Shown here: one piece after another, positions 8,958 through 18,820 of the stretch
Layout of the letters: each line of letters starts with the position of its first letter
How positions within the stretch are numbered: position 1 is the first letter of the stretch
Assembly (NCBI GenBank): GCA_949878435.1
Contig: CATLAK010000007.1
Coordinates: 1 to 64,000 of the forward strand
DNA length: 64,000 bases
Origin: an uncultured Lachnospiraceae bacterium
Lineage (GTDB): Bacteria > Bacillota > Clostridia > Lachnospirales > Lachnospiraceae
Direction: 5' to 3'
Made by a program: the position numbers and the translations under genes
The notes under the pieces: model-generated
What the model saw: the letters and a program-made list of their open reading frames with translations, nothing else
Databases searched by the model: none
What the model was told of the DNA's origin: nothing

Positions 8958-9641
8958 TCATTTCTTTTCTGGTCGTCTTGATAAATACTGTGTTTCCGGT
9001 CTTGTCCAATCCACATCATCCGGCGTCTGCCAGATATACATGACATTTCCCTCCGGGTCTTCAATCACCGCGTATTGATTTTCTTCCTCTAAAAATTTTT
9101 CTTTTAATACCTTTCCGCCAAACTCTGCCGTTTTTGCCAGGGTTTCTTCTATATTGTCCACTTCCACCATAAAGCAGGGAATCTTTTGGGTTTCAAATTT
9201 TTCCCTCGGCTTTAAAAATCCATAAATAAACGACGGCACACTGGGCTCCCAATTATCATTCCCCGGTCCCGTGGCGCAGTATAAAAGCGGTCTTTCCGGG
9301 TCGGAATGCTCTGTCGGAATGATATCCCAATCCATGGATTTTTCAAAAAAGTCCTTGGTTGCTTCCAGATCGTCATAGGGAAGTACGAACCTTCTTACCC
9401 TTCCATGCATACTGTGAGGCGGGAAGTCCTTCGGCGCATGATAGCTGATATCATAGGGATTCCTCTCCGGATCCGGAAGCGGCGGATCCACATGGATCCG
9501 TCTCAAACGAATATCCCCCGTCCAAGGCTCCTCCAAAAATTGATCCTTTGTTGAATTACAGGACGGGCAATGCTCCGGGCATTCTGATTCTTCCACTGCG
9601 AAGGGAAAACCGCAGACAAAACATGTATATACTTTTTTCAC
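8958..9641 (-). CDS. Zinc-ribbon/rubredoxin-like plus VOC (glyoxalase-fold) protein
   Basis: 227 residues. The first ~35 hold CFVC...CPSC, a rubredoxin-like metal site. Residues ~80-215 form a VOC domain (GRVRRFVLPYDDLEATKDFFEKSMDWDI ... EDPEGNVMYIWQTP). VOC proteins bind a divalent metal and act as dioxygenases, lyases or resistance proteins; the reaction here is unknown. GTG start behind AGGAGGAA. It overlaps the preceding VOC gene by four bases. The added metal knuckle is uncommon for a VOC protein. Confidence 0.75.
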   Translation of the reverse strand: MKKVYTCFVCGFPFAVEESECPEHCPSCNSTKDQFLEEPWTGDIRLRRIHVDPPLPDPERNPYDISYHAPKDFPPHSMHGRVRRFVLPYDDLEATKDFFEKSMDWDIIPTEHSDPERPLLYCATGPGNDNWEPSVPSFIYGFLKPREKFETQKIPCFMVEVDNIEETLAKTAEFGGKVLKEKFLEEENQYAVIEDPEGNVMYIWQTPDDVDWTRPETQYLSRRPEKK

Positions 9642-10174
9642 GCTTGTTCCTCCTTATCATATCCGGTCTCCGGCTCCTCCCATGTTCTGGAGGAAGGGCA
9701 TTTCCAAACATTGATCAAATTGCCGGAAGGGTCTTTGACAGCGGCTCCGGTAGACCATCCTTCACTTTCCTTTGGCATATCGCCTAAAAGCACCGCCCCA
9801 TGGGCGATCATGTCTTCCAAGGTTTCCTTGATTGGTCTGTCCATGTGCAGTTCTGCGCAGAAAACAGGTGCGTCCAATTCCCCCGGCGCATAATGCGCTG
9901 AAACATTCAAGTGTCCTGGCACCACCCCCTCATAAGTTTCGTAGCTGGGACCTGTGGCAATCAATAGGGAAGGCGTCTTGCTTCCCTTCGGCGCGCCTCC
10001 TGCTGATTCCGGAAGCTCAAACATGTCCCATCCGAATACGTTGACATAGAATTTCTGAAATCTCTCAAAGTCCTTATATGCCATACTGAGAATCCGCATT
10101 CTGCCATGAAGGTTCTTATTGGGATATTTTTTCGGCGCCCTATAAGGGTATGTATCTGTTGTTTTGTTTGACAT
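9638..10174 (-). CDS. VOC (glyoxalase-fold) protein
   Basis: About 178 residues from the ATG at 10174, chosen because AAAGGAGA precedes it; the longer frame to 10228 lacks a ribosome site and would overlap the upstream gene. Contains NLHGRMRILSMAYKDFERFQKFYVNVFGWDMFELPE and VKDPSGNLINVWKCP, giving the beta-alpha-beta-beta-beta layout of the VOC fold. Paralogous to the next gene, with which it overlaps. The pair may form a two-component enzyme. Function unknown. Confidence 0.75.
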   Translation of the reverse strand: MSNKTTDTYPYRAPKKYPNKNLHGRMRILSMAYKDFERFQKFYVNVFGWDMFELPESAGGAPKGSKTPSLLIATGPSYETYEGVVPGHLNVSAHYAPGELDAPVFCAELHMDRPIKETLEDMIAHGAVLLGDMPKESEGWSTGAAVKDPSGNLINVWKCPSSRTWEEPETGYDKEEQA

Positions 10175-10199
10175 AATGTCTCCTTTCTTTTTTGTATAT

Positions 10200-11597
<1,398 letters not shown>

Positions 11598-11608
11598 CTA
11601 TTCTCCTT

Positions 11609-12586
11609 TTACCCTTCCCTGCCGGTCATGAAATGATATGCCGCGCCGAGAAGATTTGTCTCGTCCAAATATTTGCATGCACACACATCCGCCTTCAAAG
11701 CATCCTCCATCCCCATGGATGCGTAAAACTTTTCCAACTCCTTTTGCAAATCGGCAAATACGCGCTCCTGCGTGCTGAGCCCTCCCCCGATTGCTATCTT
11801 CTCCGGTGCATACACCACTTGAATGTTGTTCACCAGCGCCGCCAGGTTTTCTATAAATTCATCATAGATTCTGGCAATTTCCGGATCTCCTTCCTCCAGC
11901 CAGACAAACATCTGCTTTCCGTCTGCCTTTATCCTCTTTAACTGCCCGCCTCTTAAAGGCGATTCCGCGTTCATGCCATCGATTGCAATCAGCGTTTCCC
12001 TATAATCCTGCACCGAGAGATCAAGTTTCTTTGCCAGACACATCTTATAGGTCATGCCAATCATTCCAATATCAAAAATTGCACTGTTTCCAAAACCATA
12101 CTTCCCCGGCTTCAAAATCATATAAGATATTTCACCCGCCGCAGCGCTCTTACCGTGATGAATCTTTCCCTCTTTTAGGATGCCTCCGCCGATTCCGCTG
12201 CCGAGCATAATCACGGCTCCGTCCCTACAGCCTTCAAGCGCACCCTTCCAAAGTTCAGAGAGCGCACCGCAGTTTCCGTCATTTTCCACTGTAACCGGGC
12301 ATTTCAACTCCTGTAACAGTTGGGGAATGCAAATCCCCCATAGCTGCTGATACATTCCCGTATGAGAAAGTGTTCCTGTCCTGGCATCTATGTAGCCGGG
12401 CATGCTGATGGCAATACCATCCACCTCTTCTTTCACCTTCCCGTACAATTCCTTCACCAGCTCCACAAACTGTTCTCTGCTTTCAAGGGGTGCAGGCACT
12501 CTTTCAATCTTGCCCAGCCTGCCGTCCTGATCCACAATCCCATATTTGAGAGAACTTCCGCCGAAATCCAACGATAAGCATCTCAC
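11609..12586 (-). CDS. ROK-family sugar kinase (possible beta-glucoside kinase)
   Basis: 325 residues from a GTG at 12586, picked because AGGTGA lies 6 bases before it; the longer frame to 12667 runs through the promoter. The phosphate-binding motif LDFGGSSLKYG is at the N-terminus, VENDGNCGALSE and GSGIGGGI follow. The Cys-rich zinc motif of many ROK kinases is absent, as in beta-glucoside kinase BglK. Its position before a GH1 phospho-beta-glucosidase supports a BglK-like role, phosphorylating cellobiose or similar, though glucokinase-like activity cannot be excluded. Confidence 0.7.
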   Translation of the reverse strand: MRCLSLDFGGSSLKYGIVDQDGRLGKIERVPAPLESREQFVELVKELYGKVKEEVDGIAISMPGYIDARTGTLSHTGMYQQLWGICIPQLLQELKCPVTVENDGNCGALSELWKGALEGCRDGAVIMLGSGIGGGILKEGKIHHGKSAAAGEISYMILKPGKYGFGNSAIFDIGMIGMTYKMCLAKKLDLSVQDYRETLIAIDGMNAESPLRGGQLKRIKADGKQMFVWLEEGDPEIARIYDEFIENLAALVNNIQVVYAPEKIAIGGGLSTQERVFADLQKELEKFYASMGMEDALKADVCACKYLDETNLLGAAYHFMTGREG

Positions 12587-12679
12587 GATTATCACCTCAT
12601 CTTTTATTTTCTTGACTATAAATCTGTCTATAACATATAATAGTCGTATTGAAAAAACAACCAACAATCCCCTCTAAAT

Positions 12680-12901
12680 ATGTTTAGTTTTCGTCATTTT
12701 TGCATAGATTATCTGGTTGAAACTACTACGCTTTCTGCCAAGGAAGCCTCTTATTTTTATTCTTTTATTACTTATGGACTGATGGGAATGACAAAGCAGA
12801 TGCTGCTCAATGACGATTATATAGAAATGATTGATAATATGTATTCGATATACCGCTCTATTATTAACAATGGGTTGAAGCAGTATCGGAAAGATTTATA
12901 A
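12680..12901 (+). pseudogene. C-terminal remnant of a TetR-type regulator
   Basis: A 73-codon frame resembling the ligand-domain end of TetR/AcrR proteins (YSFITYGLMGMTKQMLLND ... MYSIYRSIINNGL). The helix-turn-helix half is missing: the frame is closed by a TGA at about 12650-12652, and the space before it holds the promoter region of the ROK kinase on the other strand. No ribosome site is seen. Probably a leftover after deletion. Confidence 0.5.
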
Positions 12902-12904
12902 TAA

Positions 12905-12957
12905 AAATGAATAAGGGAGCCTATTTGTTATGCCAAACAGACTCCTTCATTTTTGTA
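12905..12957 (+). terminator. Hairpin terminator after the TetR remnant
   Basis: AAAATGAA...GGGAG pairs with CTCCTTCATTTTT around a long inner loop, ending in a T-run. It follows the TetR remnant by a few bases and supports that a full gene once ended here. Confidence 0.5.
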
Positions 12958-13028
12958 ACGCAAATATACAGATATCTAAAAACTACCCAAATATTTTCGT
13001 GCAAGCATATTTTACGCCATTACTGACT

Positions 13029-13973
13029 TTATTCTATCCTCATATACCTTCTGTTTTTAGTGGCTGCTGTGCAGGTTAATTTCCCCATTGCCACCAGTTC
13101 ATTCAGCAACTGCCTTGTCCTTGGTCCTTTTAACCCTACTTTTTCAGCAATCTCTTCTGTCTTATAAGACACTCCTACTTCCATGCTCTCAAGTATCTGT
13201 TTCTGCCTTTCAGATAACAGTACCTCTTGCATTTTTGCTGATTCTGCTGATTTTTCTGCTGATTCTGCTGATTTTTCTGCTGATTCTGCTGATTTTTCTC
13301 CATATGCCGGAATCATCCTTAGATAAAGCGTCACCTGATTAAGGGCAGTATCTTCTATCAGTTCTGGCTTTACCCAGCCTTCTTCCTTCCAAGTTGCCAA
13401 TATAGATGGAAATCCGGAACCTGCATTGTCCCCAAAGCCAACCATTCTAAGCATAGTCTGCATGTGTGGATTCCTTGACTTTGAATTTCCTCCCCGGTAA
13501 ATATCCTCCAGCGGGAGCTTCAAAATACCCGGATTCGTAAACTCAAATCCATTTGACTTTTTTATCACTTTCAAGACACCCGCATCCATTAAATAATCGG
13601 CATGTATGATAAGATTTACAAATGCTTCCCTCACTGCTTTGTGTACTGGGGTCTCATCAATTCGCTGTATTCCTTCAAGTTTAAATGGTTTCTTTAAATC
13701 CTCCATTAACTTTGGCGTAACTTTGGTAAAGAAATTAAAAAGATTATTCTCCCATGTTCCATCATAAGTGATTCTATCATTCCATCGAATATCCACTGTA
13801 ATTGCGCTTTCGTTACGATAATCCATAAAAATATTGTCAAACTCATCCCGTATGGCAAGTCCGTCGCCAAACATCATTAGACCTGCAAGCGTCAGTCCCT
13901 CCCTGCTCTCTCTTCTGTCTTTTCTGTATCCCCCAAGCTTTTCAAGAAATGATTTGTCGTCAAGCGCATTCAT
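13029..13973 (-). pseudogene. AlbA_2/COG2865-type regulator lacking its N-terminal domain
   Basis: 314 codons. What remains matches the middle and end of the Schlafen-AlbA_2/ATP-binding family: EGLTLAGLMMFGD, HKAVREAFVNLIIHADY, VKKSNGFEFTNPG-type and GFGDNAGSGFP motifs, then a C-terminal winged helix (LSERQKQILESMEVGVSYKTEEIAEKVGLKG). Family members have ~150-170 further residues (AlbA_2 domain) before this. A linker has three 7-residue repeats EKSAESA coded by 21-bp DNA repeats (about 13240-13302). It overlaps by ATGA an 18-codon ORF with its own strong ribosome site. A truncated product may still be made by coupling. Confidence 0.6.
13240..13302 (-). repeat. 21-bp tandem repeat, three copies
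   Basis: The unit GCTGATTCTGCTGATTTTTCT (plus strand, 21 bp) is repeated in frame and encodes EKSAESA units between the ATP-binding and winged-helix domains. Such variable in-frame linker repeats recur in COG2865 proteins and can change length by slippage. Confidence 0.8.
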
Positions 13974-14026
13974 CCAGCAATTTTCTCCCTATATAATTTC
14001 CAATCCATTTTTGAAGGTTCGACCAT
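13970..14026 (-). pseudogene. 18-codon 5' remnant coupled to the AlbA-type remnant
   Basis: ATG at 14026 behind an excellent GGAGGAG site; encodes MVEPSKMDWKLYREKIAG and stops at a TGA that overlaps the next start (ATGA, 13970-13973). It looks like the first residues of a different protein whose remainder has been removed, joined to the truncated regulator by a deletion. It could act as a leader that drives translation of the downstream frame. Confidence 0.4.
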
Positions 14027-14280
14027 TTTTCTCCTCCGCCTATGCATTAAAGCCACTATCAATCTTTCAACTGTTTTGCTTTCTGTTTCTGTATCTCCAT
14101 ACTACCATAAGCCTCCTCATTTTACAAACTGGACGCTAACCCATTTCCTTCTACTTTTCAATTTTTTTATAGCAAAATATTTTTCTTGGCATTCTCCATA
14201 CAATTGTATATACTAAAGATGAAAAGGTCGGAACGGAGACTTAAAACCCGTTTCCATTGCAGAGTTAACTGCTAAAAATC
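14027..14280. other. Intergenic stretch without recognisable gene
   Basis: About 250 bases between the antiporter terminator and the remnant genes. Small overlapping frames only; AT-rich. No promoter of good quality was identified. Confidence 0.4.
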
Positions 14281-14309
14281 AAAAGGGATGACGAACGTCA
14301 TCCTTTTTT
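14281..14309 (-). terminator. Bidirectional terminator of the antiporter gene
   Basis: GGATGACG-AA-CGTCATCC (14286-14303), a perfect 8-bp stem with A-run on one side and T-run on the other. It lies about 30 bases after the antiporter stop. Confidence 0.85.
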
Positions 14310-14339
14310 CATAAGTCCCGCTGCAGGCAGCCACTTGTT

Positions 14340-15887
14340 TCAATGCTTCTTTCTCTTTTTCTTCACCTGCTTCGCCTTCTTGCAATTCTTCGATTTCTTT
14401 TCCTTCCCCACATCAACAACATTTTCTTCCGCCAATTCATGTTCCTGTTCTATATCAAAATATTCCTGATTTTCTACCCCTGACTCTAGTTCCTCCAAGC
14501 ATTCTGCAATTGTCCGGTCCTGATTTTCACATGAACTTTCCATTTCTTCCTTTTCCTCAAGTCCGTCGCTTTTTTCAAAACTTTCCGCCACATCACCATC
14601 ACCTTTGACGTTTTCCATAGATTCCACTTTTTCAACGCTGGCAGGCTCATCCTGACCGCCTGATTCCCCCTGCCCTAAGAAAGCGGGCTTATCCCCCGGA
14701 ATACTGCCAGACAAAATCAGCGCCAATTTCGCACAGACCGGTCCCGCCATTTCATACAGAACAGAGGAAGACAGGATAATCGTAAGCAGCAGTTTCCCCG
14801 TCTCTTCCGGCAGGATGCGCTGCCCTAGGAAGGCAAGTCCGATTGCCACCCCCGCCTGGGGAATCAACGCCAATCCCATGTAGTTCCTGATTTCCCTGCT
14901 GGTTTTCGTAATCAGGCAGCTTACATAGGTCCCTGCATATTTGCCAATAATGCGCAGCAGGAAATAACTTATGCCGATTGCTCCCGCTGTCCCTAAAGAT
15001 GCAAGGTCCAGATTCATGCCGGAAACGATGAAGAAAATAGACATGATTGGCGGCGAAAAATTGTTTAATTGTCTGTAAAGCTTTTTATCCTGAGTCAGAT
15101 TAATATATGCCGCGCCGAAGACCATGCAGGATAACAGCGGCGATATATCGAGCCATGCGCAAATGCCGGAGATTCCCACCAGCATGGCGATTGCCAGAAT
15201 CAGCCGATTGTCCTTGCTTCTTGCCGGAATGAGGAGCCTGCTTAAAAAATAGCCGCAGAAAAACCCAAAAATCAATGCCAGAATGTTATAAATAACCGGC
15301 AGCATCACGTCTCTTACTTCAACCGTCCCTGCGCCGCCGCTTCCCGCAACCGCTGCCACGATGCTGAATGCCATCAGGCAGACCACATCATCTAGGGCGA
15401 CAATCTGCAAAAGGGTATTGACAAATTCTCCCTTTGCCTTGTACTGGTTGATGGTCATCATGGTGCTCGCCGGGGCTGTGGCTGTGGCGATTGCCCCCAA
15501 AATCAAGGCGAACTTCATATCCAGCCCGAACACAAGCGTTGCGGCAAATGTGACCAGCACCCCCGCTGCCAGCGTCTCGAAGAGGGTAATGACGATGATT
15601 CTGCTGCCAGTTTTCATCAGCACTTCTTTTTTAAAAAATTTCCCCACGCCAAAGGCAATAAATGCCAGCGCCACGTCGCTGACAAATCCCATTTTTCCTA
15701 TCATCTCTGCCGGTATCAGATTAAGCCCGCAAGGTCCGATCAAGATGCCCGCCAATATGTAGCCGCTGACCTTGGGAAGATTCAGCGTATTGGTCAGACG
15801 GGTCACAATGAACCCTGCAAAGAGGATAATCGACAGCACCAGCAAAATCTGGGTTCCTTCACTTACTCCGTTTAAATATCCATTCAC
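14340..15887 (-). CDS. CPA2-type cation/proton antiporter with long charged tail
   Basis: 515 residues. About 12 membrane segments over residues 1-395 of the Na+/H+ exchanger fold (SGYILAGILIGPCGLN, GAIATATAPASTMMTINQY, LDDVVCLMAF with the paired acidic residues, GLALIPQAGVAIGLAFLG). The TAPASTM and LDD motifs fit CPA2 antiporters. The last ~120 residues are hydrophilic and highly acidic, ending in a Lys-rich KKAKQVKKKRKKH tail, without a TrkA/RCK domain. Likely exchanges Na+ or K+ for protons at the cell membrane. Confidence 0.8.
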   Translation of the reverse strand: MNGYLNGVSEGTQILLVLSIILFAGFIVTRLTNTLNLPKVSGYILAGILIGPCGLNLIPAEMIGKMGFVSDVALAFIAFGVGKFFKKEVLMKTGSRIIVITLFETLAAGVLVTFAATLVFGLDMKFALILGAIATATAPASTMMTINQYKAKGEFVNTLLQIVALDDVVCLMAFSIVAAVAGSGGAGTVEVRDVMLPVIYNILALIFGFFCGYFLSRLLIPARSKDNRLILAIAMLVGISGICAWLDISPLLSCMVFGAAYINLTQDKKLYRQLNNFSPPIMSIFFIVSGMNLDLASLGTAGAIGISYFLLRIIGKYAGTYVSCLITKTSREIRNYMGLALIPQAGVAIGLAFLGQRILPEETGKLLLTIILSSSVLYEMAGPVCAKLALILSGSIPGDKPAFLGQGESGGQDEPASVEKVESMENVKGDGDVAESFEKSDGLEEKEEMESSCENQDRTIAECLEELESGVENQEYFDIEQEHELAEENVVDVGKEKKSKNCKKAKQVKKKRKKH

Positions 15888-15972
15888 TTTCCATTCCTCT
15901 GCCTGTTACTGCGCAAGCTTCGTTCCGCGCGCAAAGCTGCACATCCAATTTTGTTTCACAGGGCGCACTTTC

Positions 15973-16860
15973 TTATGAAACAAGATACACGCCGATCTCG
16001 TATGCCAGCCGAAGCGCCGTCTCAATGACCGCATCCGGCAGGCGGTTCAAATAATTGTGGACTTCATAACAGAAATCCCCCTGATAATCGATTTCCTTAA
16101 GCGTCCGCATCACCTCTTCCCATGGAACGGTTCCCGTCATGGGCAGCACATGCATCAAAGTATTGTCGGTCTTGCTGTAGGTGTCTGACACATGGGTAGC
16201 AAATAAAAGCTCTCCTATATAAAGCAATGCCTCCCGCTGATTCTGTCCCATAATATCCGCATGTTCAAAATCCCAGCAGATTCCGATCCGGTCGCTTCCA
16301 AAGGATTTCACGAAAGATACCAGTTCCTCCGGGTACGCGCCGAACTTTCTTCTGGGGGCAATCCCATAATCGCACATGTTCTCAAGGGCAAGCCGCATCC
16401 CCCAGCTTTCCATCTGTTCAATGATAGGCGCAAAGTGTTCCCGGTTGCCGGCAATGGAATTTTTGACAATATCCACGCCCTCCCATCTGGTCTCCGGGTG
16501 GAGCACACAGGTATGGGCGCCCACCCGCCTGCAGCAGTCAAAGGAACGCTGCTGCAGGCGCTTATGATACGCCTTTTTTTCCTCGCTTAAGGTTTCGTCT
16601 AAAAAAGGATAAAAGTAGGCATGACACTGACCAAAGGTAACGCCAAGCCTCGCCGCACACTCCGCCACATCATCGATCCACCATTCCCATCTGTCTGTCA
16701 AAAACTCTGTTCCAGGTAAAGACCAGTCATAGAAATTTAAATCAAAAATCCGAAAACCAGCCGCTGATACCATCTCTAACGTCTTAGGCAGATCAAATCT
16801 TGTTCCGTCCGGTCTCAAATACAGAAGATTTGTTGAAGTCGCAAGCCTCATCCCATTCAC
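15973..16860 (-). CDS. Sugar phosphate isomerase/epimerase (TIM barrel)
   Basis: 295 residues of the xylose-isomerase-like/AP-endonuclease-2 barrel. Visible metal-site motifs include CVLHPETRW, LALENMCDYG (Glu), ICWDFEHADI (Asp, His) and CYEVHNY (Glu). Members interconvert keto and aldo sugars or epimerise C3. Last gene of the operon that begins at 23037; its start overlaps the upstream stop by four bases. The likely role is handling the sugar imported by the operon's ABC system. Confidence 0.75.
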   Translation of the reverse strand: MNGMRLATSTNLLYLRPDGTRFDLPKTLEMVSAAGFRIFDLNFYDWSLPGTEFLTDRWEWWIDDVAECAARLGVTFGQCHAYFYPFLDETLSEEKKAYHKRLQQRSFDCCRRVGAHTCVLHPETRWEGVDIVKNSIAGNREHFAPIIEQMESWGMRLALENMCDYGIAPRRKFGAYPEELVSFVKSFGSDRIGICWDFEHADIMGQNQREALLYIGELLFATHVSDTYSKTDNTLMHVLPMTGTVPWEEVMRTLKEIDYQGDFCYEVHNYLNRLPDAVIETALRLAYEIGVYLVS

Positions 16861-18785
16861 CTCTCACAGTTCCTTTTTTCTTTGATAAACGCCCCGCCTG
16901 CAGCGAAGCTCCATGGACCCAAGCATCCCCTGCAGTTCTTTTCTCCCAGCATGGCGCCCATATATCCGGCAAGGATGCACACCGGTACGTACTGCGTCAA
17001 TGCCATTGCCGGCAGGAAATCTGCGGAAGGCACTCTGATGCAGGGAACCTTTACCCCCAAGTCTTCTTCCGTTCCGTCTGTAATCACCAAAGTAGGACGT
17101 CCCAGCCGCACACTATAGCCCACCGCCTCTTTGGTGCGCTCATATCCGGGCGCTTTCACAGATGCAAGAAAGATGGTTCCGCACCGATCGATGGCTTTCA
17201 CAAAGTTGTTCATGTGAAACCATTCCTCAGAATTGATCTGCATGGCAAAAGCGCCTGTAATCTCCAAGATCTTTGCATGGCTAAACCATGCACTGCCATA
17301 TTCCATGCCGCTTCCCACGAAATCAAAGCCTGTCATTTCCTTCCAGTCCTTCGCCAGCTGGAACAAAGGCGCTTCCCAAGTGGGCAGAAATTCTGCAAGC
17401 AGCTCTCCCTGCTTTTTGATTTCTTCATAATAGAACCGGCTTTTTTCCTTATCATGTACGCCCCTTGCCTCTCCCATGGCAATTCCAAACAGCAAGAGGG
17501 CAAGCAGACTTGAAAAATAAGTACGGTTGCCGGGTCCTCCCTCAAAAGGGGTAAGGGGAAGCCGCAGCACTCTCTTTGCCCTGTTTCCGATATCGGAGTC
17601 CTTGTTCTTGGTGACGGCAAGGGTCATGGCGCCGCAGGCATTTGCCTTTTCCGTGATTTCCTTGATGCGGAATCCATTCCCGGAAATACTGATTATAATC
17701 ACCAGCGTCTTGTCTGTGAGACGCTTTTTCTCATAATATCGGCTAAGATCCATGGCGTTCACCAGCTCTACCGGCAAATCCGTCAATTCTTCCAAGGGAT
17801 AACGCAGGGCAAGCCCTGCCGCATAGGAGTCGCCGCAGCCGGTAAGAATCAGCCTTTCCGCCTGTTCAAACACGCCATCCTCAAGCAATTCCCTTACCTG
17901 CCCTTTTAAATCCTCAAACTGTTCTTTCAAAACAACGGGGAGGTTATAAGACTGGCGCCTTAAAGAGTTGTCCATGGCTGACCGCCATGCATCTGCCCCC
18001 GTAAATTTGTCCGCCGCTTCCATCACTCCCAGATAGCACTTTTCCTTCGTCACATAGTCCGCGGCTTCCTTGGCGGCGGGCTGGGCATTGCCCACTGCCA
18101 CGCCGATGCCTGCTGCCCGGATCATATTGACATCATTCAGGTCATCGCCTACGAACAGGATCTCATCCATGGACAGATTCATCAGCCTTGCCAGCTCACG
18201 GACGCCATTTTCCTTGGTCGCCTCCGCACTTTGGATGTCGATTGCTTTGGTCCCATAGGGTATATACGCAATAGAAGGCGGCAATTCCTTGCATAACTCT
18301 TCTATGACATGGATGCTTCCGTCCCGGACCGCCGCCATGACGATTACCTTTTCCAGTTCCAGATTCTCCCACGTCTCTTCCGTAAAATCAGGCTGCGTAA
18401 AATAACGGTTATGGCTTTCCTGCTGGGCAAGGATAAAGGGCGTTTCCCTATAAGCATATTCCATCCCATCCACGCTGTAGATCACAGCCATTCCCATCTC
18501 ATCCGCCGTCTCAAATATCTTCCGTAAAAGTTTAAGGGGGATGGTTCTCTTAGCGAGAACCTCTCCCTTTCTTACAACACTCCCTCCATTGCAGGCAATA
18601 TAAGGAACCTCGATTCCCAACTGCTCCACATAATCTTTTACCAGCCCGGCACACCTTCCTGTTGCGATGGTATAATCAATCTGCTTTTCCTTAAGCTGCC
18701 TTACGTAGCCTGCCATCGCGTCATGTAAAATCTCATCTTTTCCCACGATGGTCCCATCCACGTCTGTTACAATCATCTTAACCAT
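16857..18785 (-). CDS. HAD phosphatase-SIS isomerase fusion
   Basis: 642 residues. Residues 1-~270 are a Cof-type (IIB) HAD hydrolase: DVDGTIVG at the N-terminus, catalytic Asp pair, and LFVGDDLNDVNMIRAAGIGVAVGNA near 215. Residues ~285-640 are a double SIS unit of the GlmS/AgaS/FrlB kind: TGCGDSYAAGLAL, IISISGNGFRI, GSGMEYGSAWFSHAKILEI and SEEWFHMNNF, which bind and process phosphorylated amino or keto sugars. Fusion of a sugar phosphatase to a SIS isomerase/deglycase in one chain is unusual. With the SBP, permeases and isomerase of the same operon it suggests breakdown of an imported sugar conjugate. The substrate cannot be read from sequence. Confidence 0.75.
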   Translation of the reverse strand: MVKMIVTDVDGTIVGKDEILHDAMAGYVRQLKEKQIDYTIATGRCAGLVKDYVEQLGIEVPYIACNGGSVVRKGEVLAKRTIPLKLLRKIFETADEMGMAVIYSVDGMEYAYRETPFILAQQESHNRYFTQPDFTEETWENLELEKVIVMAAVRDGSIHVIEELCKELPPSIAYIPYGTKAIDIQSAEATKENGVRELARLMNLSMDEILFVGDDLNDVNMIRAAGIGVAVGNAQPAAKEAADYVTKEKCYLGVMEAADKFTGADAWRSAMDNSLRRQSYNLPVVLKEQFEDLKGQVRELLEDGVFEQAERLILTGCGDSYAAGLALRYPLEELTDLPVELVNAMDLSRYYEKKRLTDKTLVIIISISGNGFRIKEITEKANACGAMTLAVTKNKDSDIGNRAKRVLRLPLTPFEGGPGNRTYFSSLLALLLFGIAMGEARGVHDKEKSRFYYEEIKKQGELLAEFLPTWEAPLFQLAKDWKEMTGFDFVGSGMEYGSAWFSHAKILEITGAFAMQINSEEWFHMNNFVKAIDRCGTIFLASVKAPGYERTKEAVGYSVRLGRPTLVITDGTEEDLGVKVPCIRVPSADFLPAMALTQYVPVCILAGYMGAMLGEKNCRGCLGPWSFAAGGAFIKEKRNCER

Positions 18786-18820
18786 AGTATGTCTGCCTTT
18801 CTTATCACCACGAAATACAA

